Notes under the pieces: model-generated
Database searches by the model: none
Told to the model about the DNA's origin: nothing
Seen by the model: the letters and a program-made list of their open reading frames with translations, nothing else
In this document: piece by piece, positions 53,787-61,836 of the stretch
Layout: every line of letters begins with the position of its first letter
How positions within the stretch are numbered: position 1 is the stretch's first letter
From: Deinococcus aestuarii
GTDB taxonomy: Bacteria; Deinococcota; Deinococci; Deinococcales; Deinococcaceae
Assembly: GCF_018863415.1 (NCBI RefSeq)
Contig: NZ_JAHKSN010000009.1
Coordinates: 100,118-164,117, forward strand
Length of the DNA: 64,000 nt
Direction of reading: 5' to 3'
Program-made: the position numbers and the translations under genes

Positions 53787-56087
53787 ATGCTCTACCTCAA
53801 ACCCCCCTACTACCTCATTAATGGCGTCACCGTCTTCCGCGACCACGAGGACCCCCGCCAGTTCTACTTCCTGCCCGCCGCGCCGCGCCTGACGATGTTG
53901 ACGGAAGAGGGCGGCCAGCGCATCCCGCAGTTCCAGCTCATCAAGTTCCGGGGGCGGGCCGGGAACGGCGGCTTCCTGAACTTCGACGTGAACCTCGGCG
54001 TGCCGGGGGAGACGCTGGAGGAGGTGCGGCGCGAGTTGCGGAGCCAGGAGCACCTGACCGAAGACCCGCGCCTCTCGCCCGTCCTGCTCGAAGACGGCAG
54101 CGTGAAGATGATGCTGTTCGGCAAGCAGTCGCCCGCGCCGACGCCGCCGAATCCCACTCCCGGCCCGACCCCGAATCCGGCCACGCCGACCGGCCCCCAG
54201 TTCGTCCTCAAGATCGACCACCATGCCAAGCCCTCGCTGTACGGGGACAACCAGGCGGCCTTCTCGGTGCAGCTCGACCAGGAGGGCGTGACGGTCCTCG
54301 AACAGGCGATGAAGGGCGAGATGTCGCCCATCGGGGTCGTGTACTGGCTCGACTACCTCGCGCTGCGGCCCGCCTACAACGTGCGGCTCTCGGTGGACTG
54401 GGAGCGGACCCAGCACCACTTCGAGGAACACTTCGGGGTGGACGCCCTCTTCTTCCAGGCCGACATCGACAAGGTGGTGGACGAGCTGATCGACAAGCGG
54501 GTGATCGTGCTGGAGGCCGACACCTTCATCCCCGAGGGCGACGAGGACGGCGTGTCGGGCCGCCGCGACCAGGCGCTCGACCAGGTGCGGGACATGATCA
54601 CCGACGCCTTCTTCACGCCGTCCCTCAACCCCTACGAGGAGAAGCGCGACGGCTGGGACCGGGCGTCGGACTTCCTCGACCGCCTCTCGCAGGGACCGGC
54701 GGGTGGGGCCGATGCGCTGTTCAGCTACAGCCGCCTCGACTACACGCGCATCGACCGCAAGTCCCTGAACATCTCCATCAGCGAGCGCACCACCGTCAAG
54801 CGTTCGATCTATCCGCAGGGGCACCTCAGCGGCATCTTCCGCACCCTCACCCGCGAGGGGCTGGACCCGGAGAAGTTCATCCTCGGGGTGGACCTCGACG
54901 ACCCGTGGTTCGAGCGGCGGCGCGTGAAGATCGTGGGGAGGACGGACTTCGCGGCGGACGGGATCAACTCGGTCAACGTGCGGCTGCGCTACGGCGGCCA
55001 GCTCAAGAACGTGCTGCTGGACGCCAGCAAGCCGACCGCCGAACTCGACTGGGCGAGCGTCGTGCGTCGGGACGGCTCCATGATCCGCGAGGTGGAGGCC
55101 GAGTACACGGTCAACTTCAAGTCCACGGACGGCGGCGAACGCCCGGCCCAGTTGACCTCCAAGCTCTTCACCTTCGAGGGTGACAACCTGGAGATCGACC
55201 CCCGCGCGGACGGCCTCTACACCCTGGGCAGCGTGCCCATCGTCGCGCTGAACTTCCCGTGGGAGCGCTACCCGGTGGTCGAGGTCCACTTGCGCTACAC
55301 GGACGCGCCGAACGGCATCCGCCAGTCCGACACCTTCCTGCTGCGCGAGGACAAGACGGAGGACCGCTGGCAGCGCTTCATCCGCGACCCGGAGAGGGCG
55401 GGTTTCCTCTCCCAGATCATCTGCCGGGCGGCGGACGGGCGCGACGAGATCGGCGAGTGGACCTCCTCCACCGACGACCAGATCATCATCCGCGATCCCA
55501 ACCCGCGCAAACACGTCCTCGCCGTCGTGCCCAACTTCCGCTGGTCGGAGGTGGACCGCGCCTTCGTGGACCTGCTGTACGAGGACCGGGCGAACGGCGT
55601 GCAGCAGGCCGAAGCCTTCGAGTTCTCCGAGTCGCAGGCGGCCACCCGCTCCTTCGTGGTGGACCTGGAAAACCCCGAGCTGCGCGAGGTGAGCTACACG
55701 GTCACGGTCCTGTTCAAGGACGGACGGACGCTGGAGATTCCGCGCTCGGTGACGCGCGCCCCCCGCGTGATCGTCTCGTCGCAGATGCGCGGCCACCGCG
55801 TGATCCAGGTGAGCCCGCCCGCCTCCGCCGCCTTTGGGCAAAAGCGCCTGAAGTCCGTTCTCGTCTCCCTGCGCTACAGCGACGCCGACCACCGCCTGAG
55901 CTACCGCGACGAGTTCACCTTCACGCCGAACACGCTCGAGCCCCAGTTCTTCGAGTTCGACTACGTGGACCCGCAGCGGCAACGCTACGCCTTCGACCTC
56001 AAGTACACCTTCGTCAACAACCTCAACCGCACCGTGCCCGACCAGATGAGTGGAGACGGGCTGTTGCAGGTGCCGGTGCCCGCCTGA
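53787..56087 (+). CDS. Module-family beta-repeat protein (766 residues)
   Basis: MLYLKPPYYLINGVTVFRDHEDPRQFYFLPAAPRL, start after GGAGGTC. It shares with the neighbours FQLIKFRGR, GGFLNFDVNLGVP, KPSLYGDNQAAF, VQLDQEGVTVLEQAM and VVYWLDYL. A proline-rich insert (TPPNPTPGPTPNPATPTGP, about 115-133) separates two parts of the N-terminal half. The C-terminal half has four tandem beta units with VRLRY, VHLRYTDAPNG, VDLLYEDRANG and VSLRYSD. No signal peptide or catalytic motif. The protein is clearly a paralog of the 746- and 1006-residue proteins, more similar to them than to the first three gene products. Confidence 0.75.
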   Translation: MLYLKPPYYLINGVTVFRDHEDPRQFYFLPAAPRLTMLTEEGGQRIPQFQLIKFRGRAGNGGFLNFDVNLGVPGETLEEVRRELRSQEHLTEDPRLSPVLLEDGSVKMMLFGKQSPAPTPPNPTPGPTPNPATPTGPQFVLKIDHHAKPSLYGDNQAAFSVQLDQEGVTVLEQAMKGEMSPIGVVYWLDYLALRPAYNVRLSVDWERTQHHFEEHFGVDALFFQADIDKVVDELIDKRVIVLEADTFIPEGDEDGVSGRRDQALDQVRDMITDAFFTPSLNPYEEKRDGWDRASDFLDRLSQGPAGGADALFSYSRLDYTRIDRKSLNISISERTTVKRSIYPQGHLSGIFRTLTREGLDPEKFILGVDLDDPWFERRRVKIVGRTDFAADGINSVNVRLRYGGQLKNVLLDASKPTAELDWASVVRRDGSMIREVEAEYTVNFKSTDGGERPAQLTSKLFTFEGDNLEIDPRADGLYTLGSVPIVALNFPWERYPVVEVHLRYTDAPNGIRQSDTFLLREDKTEDRWQRFIRDPERAGFLSQIICRAADGRDEIGEWTSSTDDQIIIRDPNPRKHVLAVVPNFRWSEVDRAFVDLLYEDRANGVQQAEAFEFSESQAATRSFVVDLENPELREVSYTVTVLFKDGRTLEIPRSVTRAPRVIVSSQMRGHRVIQVSPPASAAFGQKRLKSVLVSLRYSDADHRLSYRDEFTFTPNTLEPQFFEFDYVDPQRQRYAFDLKYTFVNNLNRTVPDQMSGDGLLQVPVPA

Positions 56088-56100
56088 GCGACGTTTTTTA

Positions 56101-56140
56101 ACTCCTCCCCCTTGAGGGGGGAGGCCGGGAGGGGGTGACC
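56101..56140 (+). repeat. REP-like intergenic repeat, forward copy
   Basis: CTCCCCCTTGAGGGGGGAGG and CCGGGAGGGGGTGACC, a divergent family member. Confidence 0.65.
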
Positions 56141-56210
56141 GCAAACGACCTGCGGCGCGGCCCGTGTGGGAGGCAAGGCGTCTCGCCAGCGTTGACGCTC
56201 GCTCCGTCGC

Positions 56211-56250
56211 CCCCCCTCCCCGGCCCTCCCCCACGAGGGGGGAGGGAGAA
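56211..56250 (-). repeat. REP-like intergenic repeat, reverse copy
   Basis: CCCCCTCCCCGGCCCTCCCC and CACGAGGGGGGAGGGAG, oppositely oriented to the preceding copy. The gap between the two holds no gene. Confidence 0.65.
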
Positions 56251-56284
56251 AAATCACACCCTCTCCCCTCCCCAGAGGTTTCCT

Positions 56285-59200
56285 ATGCTCCTGCTCAACA
56301 GTCCGCGTTCCATCGTCGTTGACGGCTTGACTGTCTTTCCTGACCACGCCGACGAGAACCAATTCTGGGTGCTGCCCGGCCCGGTGCAACTCGGTCGCAG
56401 GCGGGCCGACGGGCGGGCCTCGTTCACCTTCATCAAGTTCAAGCCTGCCGCCGTGCAGGCGGGCGTGAAGGGCGGCGGCTTCCTGATGTTCGAGGTGGGG
56501 ATGCCGCTCGACGACCGGGCTCAGCGGCGCATCCTCTCGCGGCTGCGGTCGCTCGCGCCGGACCCCCGCCTCAGCCTCGTGCAGTTCGACAAGGGGACGG
56601 TGCGCTGCATCTCGCTCGACCTGGAGGGCCCTGGGGGGACGACGGCGCCGAACACCCCGGCGGGCACCTTCCGCGCGACCGAGCAGATTCTGGGGGCGAC
56701 CACACCGTCCCTCCAGGGCGACAACACCGCCGCCTTCAGCCTGACGCTGAGCCAGGAGGGGGCGATCATCCTCGAACAGGCGTTCCACAAGGGGACGACC
56801 CCGGTGGGCGTGCTGTACGACCTCACCTTCACGGGGATGCGCCCGGCGCTCGACGTGGAGATCACCGCCGACCTGGAGCGGGTCTACCGCCAGTTCAGCG
56901 CGGACCTCAGCGCGCAGGTGTATTGGTTCAAGGCGAGCATCGAGGCGGGCTTCGAGAAGCTGGTACAGGATCAGGCCATCGTGATCAAGGTGATCAACGC
57001 CACGACCGACAGCGACCGCGAGCAGAAGGAGAAGTGGGCGCTCGACTTCTTCAAGGATCACCTGTTGACCCAGTGGTTCACGCCGACGCTGACGCCGGGC
57101 ACGCTGGCGGGGAGCACGCCGGGGCCGAATCCGCCGGGGGGCACGACCCAGCCTGGAACGGGCGGGACGACCCCGCCTACGGGGGGAGGCACGACGAATC
57201 CGCCGACCACCAATCCACCGACGACCAACCCTCCCACCACGAACCCCCCCGGCTCAGGCACGACGACCCCGACCCCGCCGACGGGCCCGGCCAACCCGCC
57301 CTCCACCGGGACGACCAGCCCGGCGAGCGCCACCGCAACCGCCGTGCGCCAGACCGCCACCCTCACCATGACGGGCTCGGACCCCTCCCCCGCGCCCGAC
57401 GGGTTCCGCATCGAACACACGCCGTCGACGAGCGGCAACCTGGAGACGCTGCGGCTCGTCGGCGGAGACCCGAATTTTGCGCCGACGCTGAAGGTGGACG
57501 GCACGGAGGTGTCCGTCGCCGCCGACCGGACGGCGGGCGTGGAGGTCGCGGCGGGGGCGAGCCGTGAGCTGGAGGTCACGCACGCGCCCGTCAGCGCCAT
57601 CGAGTGGCTGCGCTTCAAGTACGACGAGCCCGTGGAGCCCGGCTGGAGCGCCGCCGACCCGCCGACGGGAGCGTTTGCCCGCTACGTCGAGGGCACGCCG
57701 TCCGACCCCCAGGACCCCTGCTTCACAGGGTCGAAGGCCGACTTCCTCGCCTTCCTGGGCCGCCTCGCCGAGCCGAAGACGGTGCGGCTGGAGGGGCAGG
57801 CGAGTTACGAGGTGCGCTCGCGCACGGCCTCGCAGGAGACGGCGTACACGGCGCTCAACCAGCGGCTCTCGCAGCGGCGGCTCGACGTGGGGCTCGCGCT
57901 CGCCCGCAAGCGGGGGGTGCAGATCGACCCGAGTTCGCGCGCCTCGGGCCACTCCAACTCGGAGGCGCTGTTCAAGGACGGCGACCCCGGCAACGACCCG
58001 GGCACCAACCGCGACGAGTGCAACGACTTCCGTACGGTGATGGCGAGCGGCACGACCCAGCGCCGCACGGTCTTGCGCGCCACCCTCGCCCGCGCGGCGG
58101 ACGCGGTGGACCCCGGCCCGGGACCGCAGCCGAATCCCAACCCCAATCCGAATCCGAACCCCAATCCTCAGCCCAACCCGAACCCGACGCCCGACCCCCA
58201 GCCGAACCCGAATCCCTCGCCGGACGGGGGCACGGGCAACTTCGCGGTCGCGCTCAAGCTCAAGTTCATCTCGCAGACGGAGCGGCGGACGATCAAGTTC
58301 AAGTACACCCGCTCGGACGCGGTGCAGCGGACGTACGCGCCGCAGGGTTTCATCGGGCTCATGCTCGACGGGCTCGCGGACAAGCACACCTACTTCCTGG
58401 AGGTGGACCTCGACGACCCCTTCTTCCGCGTGTTCACGGTGACGGTGGAGGCGCCGCTCGACTTCGAGCGGATCGGGCTGAAGTCCGCCCAGGTCGCGCT
58501 CGACTACGGCGACCCCGCCGACCCCACGAACCACCGCCACGCCGACCTCGTGTTCGACCGCGAGCACGGGGGCGCGCAGACGTTCCAGGTCTTCATGAAC
58601 CGCACGCGCGACACGGCCTACCGCTACTCGGTGCAGTACCACTTCGACCCGCAGAGCGCGTGGGCCGGGCAGCGTTTCAGCTACGACCTGCCCGCGCGGC
58701 GCACGGAGGACCGGACCCTCTTCCTCAACCCGTACGAGGACCTGGGCTTTCTGGAGGTGGACGTGGTGCCGGGCCGCATCGACTGGGGCGTGGTGAGGAG
58801 CGTGGACGTGGGGCTCCAGTACGCGGACCCGGGGCAGGGCTTCACCCACGAGACGCATCTGGTGTTCACCCAGGCCACGCCCGCGCAGAAATGGGCGCTG
58901 CGGCTGAGCGATCCCAACCAACGCGAGATCACCTCGCAGTTCACCTTCCACCTGGAGGACGGCACCACGCGCACGCTGCCGCCGCAGACGACGAAGGCCA
59001 CCGCCGTGCCCATCGACGATCCCTTCGAGGGGGCGCTCGACCTGCTGTTCTTCCCCGCCTTCGACCCGGCGACCACCCGCGCCGCCTTCGTGGACGTGGT
59101 GTACGACGACCCGGCCAGCGGCTACCACCGCGAGGAACGCCTGCGGCTGGAGGGCGAGGACCGCAAGGAGGCCACCCTGCGCCTGGCCCTGCTCGATCCC

Positions 59201-59305
59201 AAGAAACGCGCCTACAGCTACCGCCTGACCCTCGTCGGAACGGACGGCAGCGTGAACCAGGGCCCCCTCCAGACGACCGAGGCGAGCATCGTGTCGGTGG
59301 GGTGA
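56285..59305 (+). CDS. Module-family beta-repeat protein with OmpA-like insert (1006 residues)
   Basis: MLLLNSPRSIVVDGLTVFPDHADENQFWVLPGP, the same N-terminal pattern as the previous gene, with FTFIKFK, GGGFLMFEVGMPL and SLQGDNTAAFSLTLSQEGAIILEQAF. About residues 271-349 are a Thr/Pro-rich linker. About 495-590 resembles an OmpA-like peptidoglycan-binding domain (KTVRLEGQASYEV, LNQRLSQRRLDVGLAL, NRDECNDFRTV). A second linker (about 609-649) is Asn-Pro-rich. The C-terminal units VDLDDPFF, VGLQYADPGQG and VDVVYDDPASG match the paralogs. No signal peptide. It is followed, 82 nt on, by the 113-residue gene. Confidence 0.72.
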   Translation: MLLLNSPRSIVVDGLTVFPDHADENQFWVLPGPVQLGRRRADGRASFTFIKFKPAAVQAGVKGGGFLMFEVGMPLDDRAQRRILSRLRSLAPDPRLSLVQFDKGTVRCISLDLEGPGGTTAPNTPAGTFRATEQILGATTPSLQGDNTAAFSLTLSQEGAIILEQAFHKGTTPVGVLYDLTFTGMRPALDVEITADLERVYRQFSADLSAQVYWFKASIEAGFEKLVQDQAIVIKVINATTDSDREQKEKWALDFFKDHLLTQWFTPTLTPGTLAGSTPGPNPPGGTTQPGTGGTTPPTGGGTTNPPTTNPPTTNPPTTNPPGSGTTTPTPPTGPANPPSTGTTSPASATATAVRQTATLTMTGSDPSPAPDGFRIEHTPSTSGNLETLRLVGGDPNFAPTLKVDGTEVSVAADRTAGVEVAAGASRELEVTHAPVSAIEWLRFKYDEPVEPGWSAADPPTGAFARYVEGTPSDPQDPCFTGSKADFLAFLGRLAEPKTVRLEGQASYEVRSRTASQETAYTALNQRLSQRRLDVGLALARKRGVQIDPSSRASGHSNSEALFKDGDPGNDPGTNRDECNDFRTVMASGTTQRRTVLRATLARAADAVDPGPGPQPNPNPNPNPNPNPQPNPNPTPDPQPNPNPSPDGGTGNFAVALKLKFISQTERRTIKFKYTRSDAVQRTYAPQGFIGLMLDGLADKHTYFLEVDLDDPFFRVFTVTVEAPLDFERIGLKSAQVALDYGDPADPTNHRHADLVFDREHGGAQTFQVFMNRTRDTAYRYSVQYHFDPQSAWAGQRFSYDLPARRTEDRTLFLNPYEDLGFLEVDVVPGRIDWGVVRSVDVGLQYADPGQGFTHETHLVFTQATPAQKWALRLSDPNQREITSQFTFHLEDGTTRTLPPQTTKATAVPIDDPFEGALDLLFFPAFDPATTRAAFVDVVYDDPASGYHREERLRLEGEDRKEATLRLALLDPKKRAYSYRLTLVGTDGSVNQGPLQTTEASIVSVG
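57095..57310 (+). repeat. Coding low-complexity Thr/Pro linker
   Basis: Encodes TNPPTTNPPTTNPP-type repeats in the 1006-residue protein. Confidence 0.75.
58128..58217 (+). repeat. Coding Asn-Pro repeat linker
   Basis: CCNAAYCCNAAY-type tandem hexanucleotides encoding a run of Pro-Asn units, flanking the OmpA-like insert on its C-terminal side. Confidence 0.75.
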
Positions 59306-59387
59306 AGATCAGGGGCGGCGCCGAGGACGCTTGCAGGAGGCCGCCCCACCCATTTCGAGAGGTCGCATCGACCGAAGGAGGAACGGC

Positions 59388-59729
59388 GTGATCATCTACC
59401 AGATCGAGTTGCCGCAGGACCAGGACGCCGAGGCGTTCGTGACCTTCATGCGCGAGGAATATCTCCCGGCCATCCACCTGGGCCCCACCCGCATCGGTCA
59501 GGTGCTCGGACTCACGCTATATCAGGAGGACACCGAGTCGCAGACGGAGGCTCGCCGCTTCCTGCTCCAGGTCGAGTGGAGCGGTCTGGGTGGCAACCAT
59601 GCCCGGCTGCGGCTGGACGACGAGACGGTGGAGGGCAGGCTCGCGACCTTCGGGGCCCACCTCGAGCGCCTCGGCTTCTACCGGGAAATCATCTCCAGGC
59701 GTGAGGAAGAAGGGGAGCCGACCGGGTAA
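59388..59729 (+). CDS. Small ferredoxin-like-fold protein (113 residues), last gene of the operon
   Basis: GTG start (VIIYQIELPQDQDAEAFVTFMREEYLP) after AAGGAGG. The pattern of two beta-alpha-beta halves, with HLERLGFYREIIS at the end, suggests a ferredoxin-like or dabb/antibiotic-monooxygenase-type fold. I recognise no exact family. It has no catalytic motif or signal peptide. Being the last gene after the 1006-residue gene and just before the terminator with the minus-strand pair, it probably belongs to the same transcript. Confidence 0.68.
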   Translation: MIIYQIELPQDQDAEAFVTFMREEYLPAIHLGPTRIGQVLGLTLYQEDTESQTEARRFLLQVEWSGLGGNHARLRLDDETVEGRLATFGAHLERLGFYREIISRREEEGEPTG

Positions 59730-59754
59730 GGGCCGCTCAACCTATGCCCGACGC

Positions 59755-59787
59755 GGGCGGAGGCGTCCCGGCTGGGGGCCTCCGCCC
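59755..59787. terminator. Hairpin between convergent genes, likely bidirectional terminator
   Basis: GGGCGGAGGC (59755-59764) and GCCTCCGCCC (59778-59787) are exact reverse complements with a 13-nt loop. It lies between the stops of the plus and minus genes. Confidence 0.6.
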
Positions 59788-59788
59788 G

Positions 59789-60082
59789 TCAGTACGCGTC
59801 GATCTCGCCCGTCACCGTGGTCTGCACCGGGTAGCCCTCGATCTGGGCGGGCACGCGGCCCCGCGCCGAGGCGTCGCGCAGGTACACGACGATGGCGTCG
59901 TCGCCGATGGGGGAGCGGCCCAGCGCCACACCCGTCACACCGGGGAGGGCGAGCAGGGCGGCCTCGTGGCGCCGCCGCACGCCCTCGGCCGCCGAGGAGC
60001 CGGGGCCCCCCGCGTCCGGGTCGTAGGGCATGGCGGCCTCCTCGTGCAGGTCGGCGAAGGGGGACTTCTTGGAATCGGACAT
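59789..60082 (-). CDS. Stand-alone copy of the protease N-terminal domain (97 residues)
   Basis: Start MSDSKKSPFADLHEEAAMPYD at 60082 follows AAGGAG. The C-terminal part LPGVTGVALGRSPIGDDAIVVYLRDAS, then VPAQIEGYPVQTTVTGEIDAY, resembles the N-terminal domain of the protease encoded next on the same strand (LPALTVYVAEP, DRVPVQVVVTGIIDA). Both follow a pattern I recall from NAL1-type trypsin-like proteases: a GVxGVxxG strand, a VYV strand and a VPVxxxxTGxIxA closing strand. Alone, the domain could inhibit or chaperone the protease. No catalytic residues. It follows the protease gene with a 235-nt gap holding a hairpin. Confidence 0.7.
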   Translation of the reverse strand: MSDSKKSPFADLHEEAAMPYDPDAGGPGSSAAEGVRRRHEAALLALPGVTGVALGRSPIGDDAIVVYLRDASARGRVPAQIEGYPVQTTVTGEIDAY

Positions 60083-60271
60083 CGTGATCCTCTCTCCTTC
60101 CGGACTCATTCCGGGGACAAGGCTGCCGGGGGGAATGAGCAGCGCCGCTCCCACCAGGAGCACCAACGGCTTTGGAGAACGCGGCATGTCCACTCTCCAC
60201 CCCGCCTGGAAGCGTTGCCCGGATTATTGGCCCGGCTTCTGCCCGACAACGTGAGCCGCCCGCACCGGGAA

Positions 60272-60306
60272 GGCGGGGCCGCCCCCACGAGAGAGGCGGC
60301 CCCGCC
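60272..60306 (-). terminator. Hairpin after the protease gene
   Basis: GGCGGGGCCGCC (60272-60283) and GGCGGCCCCGCC (60295-60306), a perfect 12-bp inverted repeat beginning 12 nt after the protease stop on the minus strand. Only a short T-tract follows. Confidence 0.55.
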
Positions 60307-60317
60307 GGAACGTGAGG

Positions 60318-61520
60318 TCAGGTGTAGAGGTTGATGTCGAGCGCCGCGATCACCCGCGTCATGCGGTTGGCGAAGGTGACGTTACCGCCGCCCGCGAAGA
60401 GCAGGCCGACCGGGCTGCGCTGGGCGTTCCAGGTCCAGATGGACGAGCCCGAGTCGCCGCCCGCGCTGAAGAGGCCGCCCGTGCCCTGAATAGCGATCTG
60501 GTCGCGGAACTGGGCGATTCGCCCGCCACCGTAGTTGACGTTGATGGTGGCGCCCAGGCCGGTGATGCGCCCCTGGGTGAGCTGGGTGGTCCGCCCCGAC
60601 TTGCCGACGAGCATCCCCAGGGCGGGGAGCACGGGCGCGCTGCCGATGCGGAAGAAGGCGGGGCTGCCGCCGCTGAGGTACACGAGTTCGCGGCGCACGC
60701 GGTCGGGCCAGGCCCAGCCCGTCGCGCAGTCCACGTAGTTGATGCCGCCCGAGAAGTTGATCGGGACGAAGCGCTCCAGAATGGCGATCTGGTCCTGGGG
60801 GCAGCGTCCGCCGTCGGCGGGGCCGGGCTGGCAGATGCAGTCGCCGAACACGGCGCCGTTGCTGTTGGCGAGCACGTGGTTGTTGCTCAGGACCATCAGC
60901 CGGGCGTTGCGCGGGGCGCTGCGGCCCACCGCGAGGCAGCCGATGGTGCCCGCCGTGACCCGGAAGTGTGCGACCGACACGCCCCCCGGCGTGGGCCGCA
61001 GGCGGAAGCGGTGGGGCTGGGCGTCGATGATCCCGGTGACGACCACCTGCACGGGCACCCGGTCGCTCGATACGGCGCGAATCCCCATCGAGTCCACCAG
61101 CGCCGCCTTGATCCCGTCCACCGAGGTCGGCTCGGCCACGTAGACCGTGAGGGCGGGCAGGCCGGGTTCGGCGGAGGACACGTCGGCAGAGTCGCCCCCC
61201 GCGCCAATCGCCACCCCCTGAATGTTGCCCGCCGCGCTGAAGGCCTCGACCGACCGCGTTCCCGCCGTCTGGGTCAGGGTCTGCAACATCCCGTCCTCGA
61301 CGGCGCGCTTGATGTCCAGCAGCTCCATGCCGACCGAGGCGAGCGCGTCCGGCGAGTCGCTCAGCGCGGCGGCCTCGGCGTTGCGGTCGAGGGCGTCGGG
61401 GGCCGCGAACTGGTCCACCGCCTCCTCGTTGCCGCTGGCGTTGCCGCCGGGCGAGGTGTCGCCGCCCTGCCCTGCGCCCGTGGGTGGGTCCTGAAAGTCC
61501 CTGCCGTCGTTGTCGTTCAT
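60318..61520 (-). CDS. Trypsin-like serine protease with N-terminal pro-domain (NAL1-like)
   Basis: 400 residues, start MNDNDGRDFQDPPTG after AGGGAGAAGG. Residues 1-60 are acidic and disordered. About 95-170 form the alpha/beta domain (TVYVAEP, DRVPVQVVVTGIIDA) shared with the 97-residue protein. The catalytic domain has His215 (LSNNHVLAN), Asp264 (NYVDCATGW) and Ser357 (SAGGDSGS), the chymotrypsin triad. It resembles the bacterial homologs of plant NAL1 proteases. No signal peptide is evident, so it may act in the cytoplasm or be activated after release. It is transcribed towards the small domain gene and away from catalase. Confidence 0.85.
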   Translation of the reverse strand: MNDNDGRDFQDPPTGAGQGGDTSPGGNASGNEEAVDQFAAPDALDRNAEAAALSDSPDALASVGMELLDIKRAVEDGMLQTLTQTAGTRSVEAFSAAGNIQGVAIGAGGDSADVSSAEPGLPALTVYVAEPTSVDGIKAALVDSMGIRAVSSDRVPVQVVVTGIIDAQPHRFRLRPTPGGVSVAHFRVTAGTIGCLAVGRSAPRNARLMVLSNNHVLANSNGAVFGDCICQPGPADGGRCPQDQIAILERFVPINFSGGINYVDCATGWAWPDRVRRELVYLSGGSPAFFRIGSAPVLPALGMLVGKSGRTTQLTQGRITGLGATINVNYGGGRIAQFRDQIAIQGTGGLFSAGGDSGSSIWTWNAQRSPVGLLFAGGGNVTFANRMTRVIAALDINLYT

Positions 61521-61836
61521 GTGCCTTCTCCCTGGCCTTGCCGAGAGTGAGCCCGTTTCCGCCGCGTCCGTCCGCACGTGATGACTCCCTGCCTTCCAGC
61601 AGGGCCCTCCCCCCTTTCCCGGACCCCGGGCCACCGTGGGCGGCTCAGGGGTGATGGGTGGATGGTGCGCCTCCCCCCGTGTCCCCCCCGTGACCGGCCC
61701 GTGACCGTGGGCGCGCGCGGCAAAAGGACACTGAGCCTTGGCTTAGGACTTCTCTCATTCGTCCCTGGGCCCCCCGGGATAGACCGTGGGCACTACCGGG
61801 AACACGGCTCACGGGGCGTGCCGGGAAGGAGAGGGT
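61521..61836. other. Divergent region between protease and catalase genes
   Basis: No gene. It holds a direct repeat CCGTGACCG at 61688-61696 and 61699-61707 (11-bp period), possibly a regulator site for catalase, and ribosome binding sites for both flanking genes. I cannot place confident promoters. Confidence 0.4.

Noticed and set aside
58128..58217. Tandem hexanucleotides as a possible CRISPR or satellite
   Set aside because: They are in frame and encode a Pro-Asn linker within a large gene, with no spacers.
40472..61520. A contractile injection system or prophage tail module
   Set aside because: No sheath, tube, baseplate gpJ-like, spike or AAA+ gene is recognisable; only the hydrolase is suggestive.
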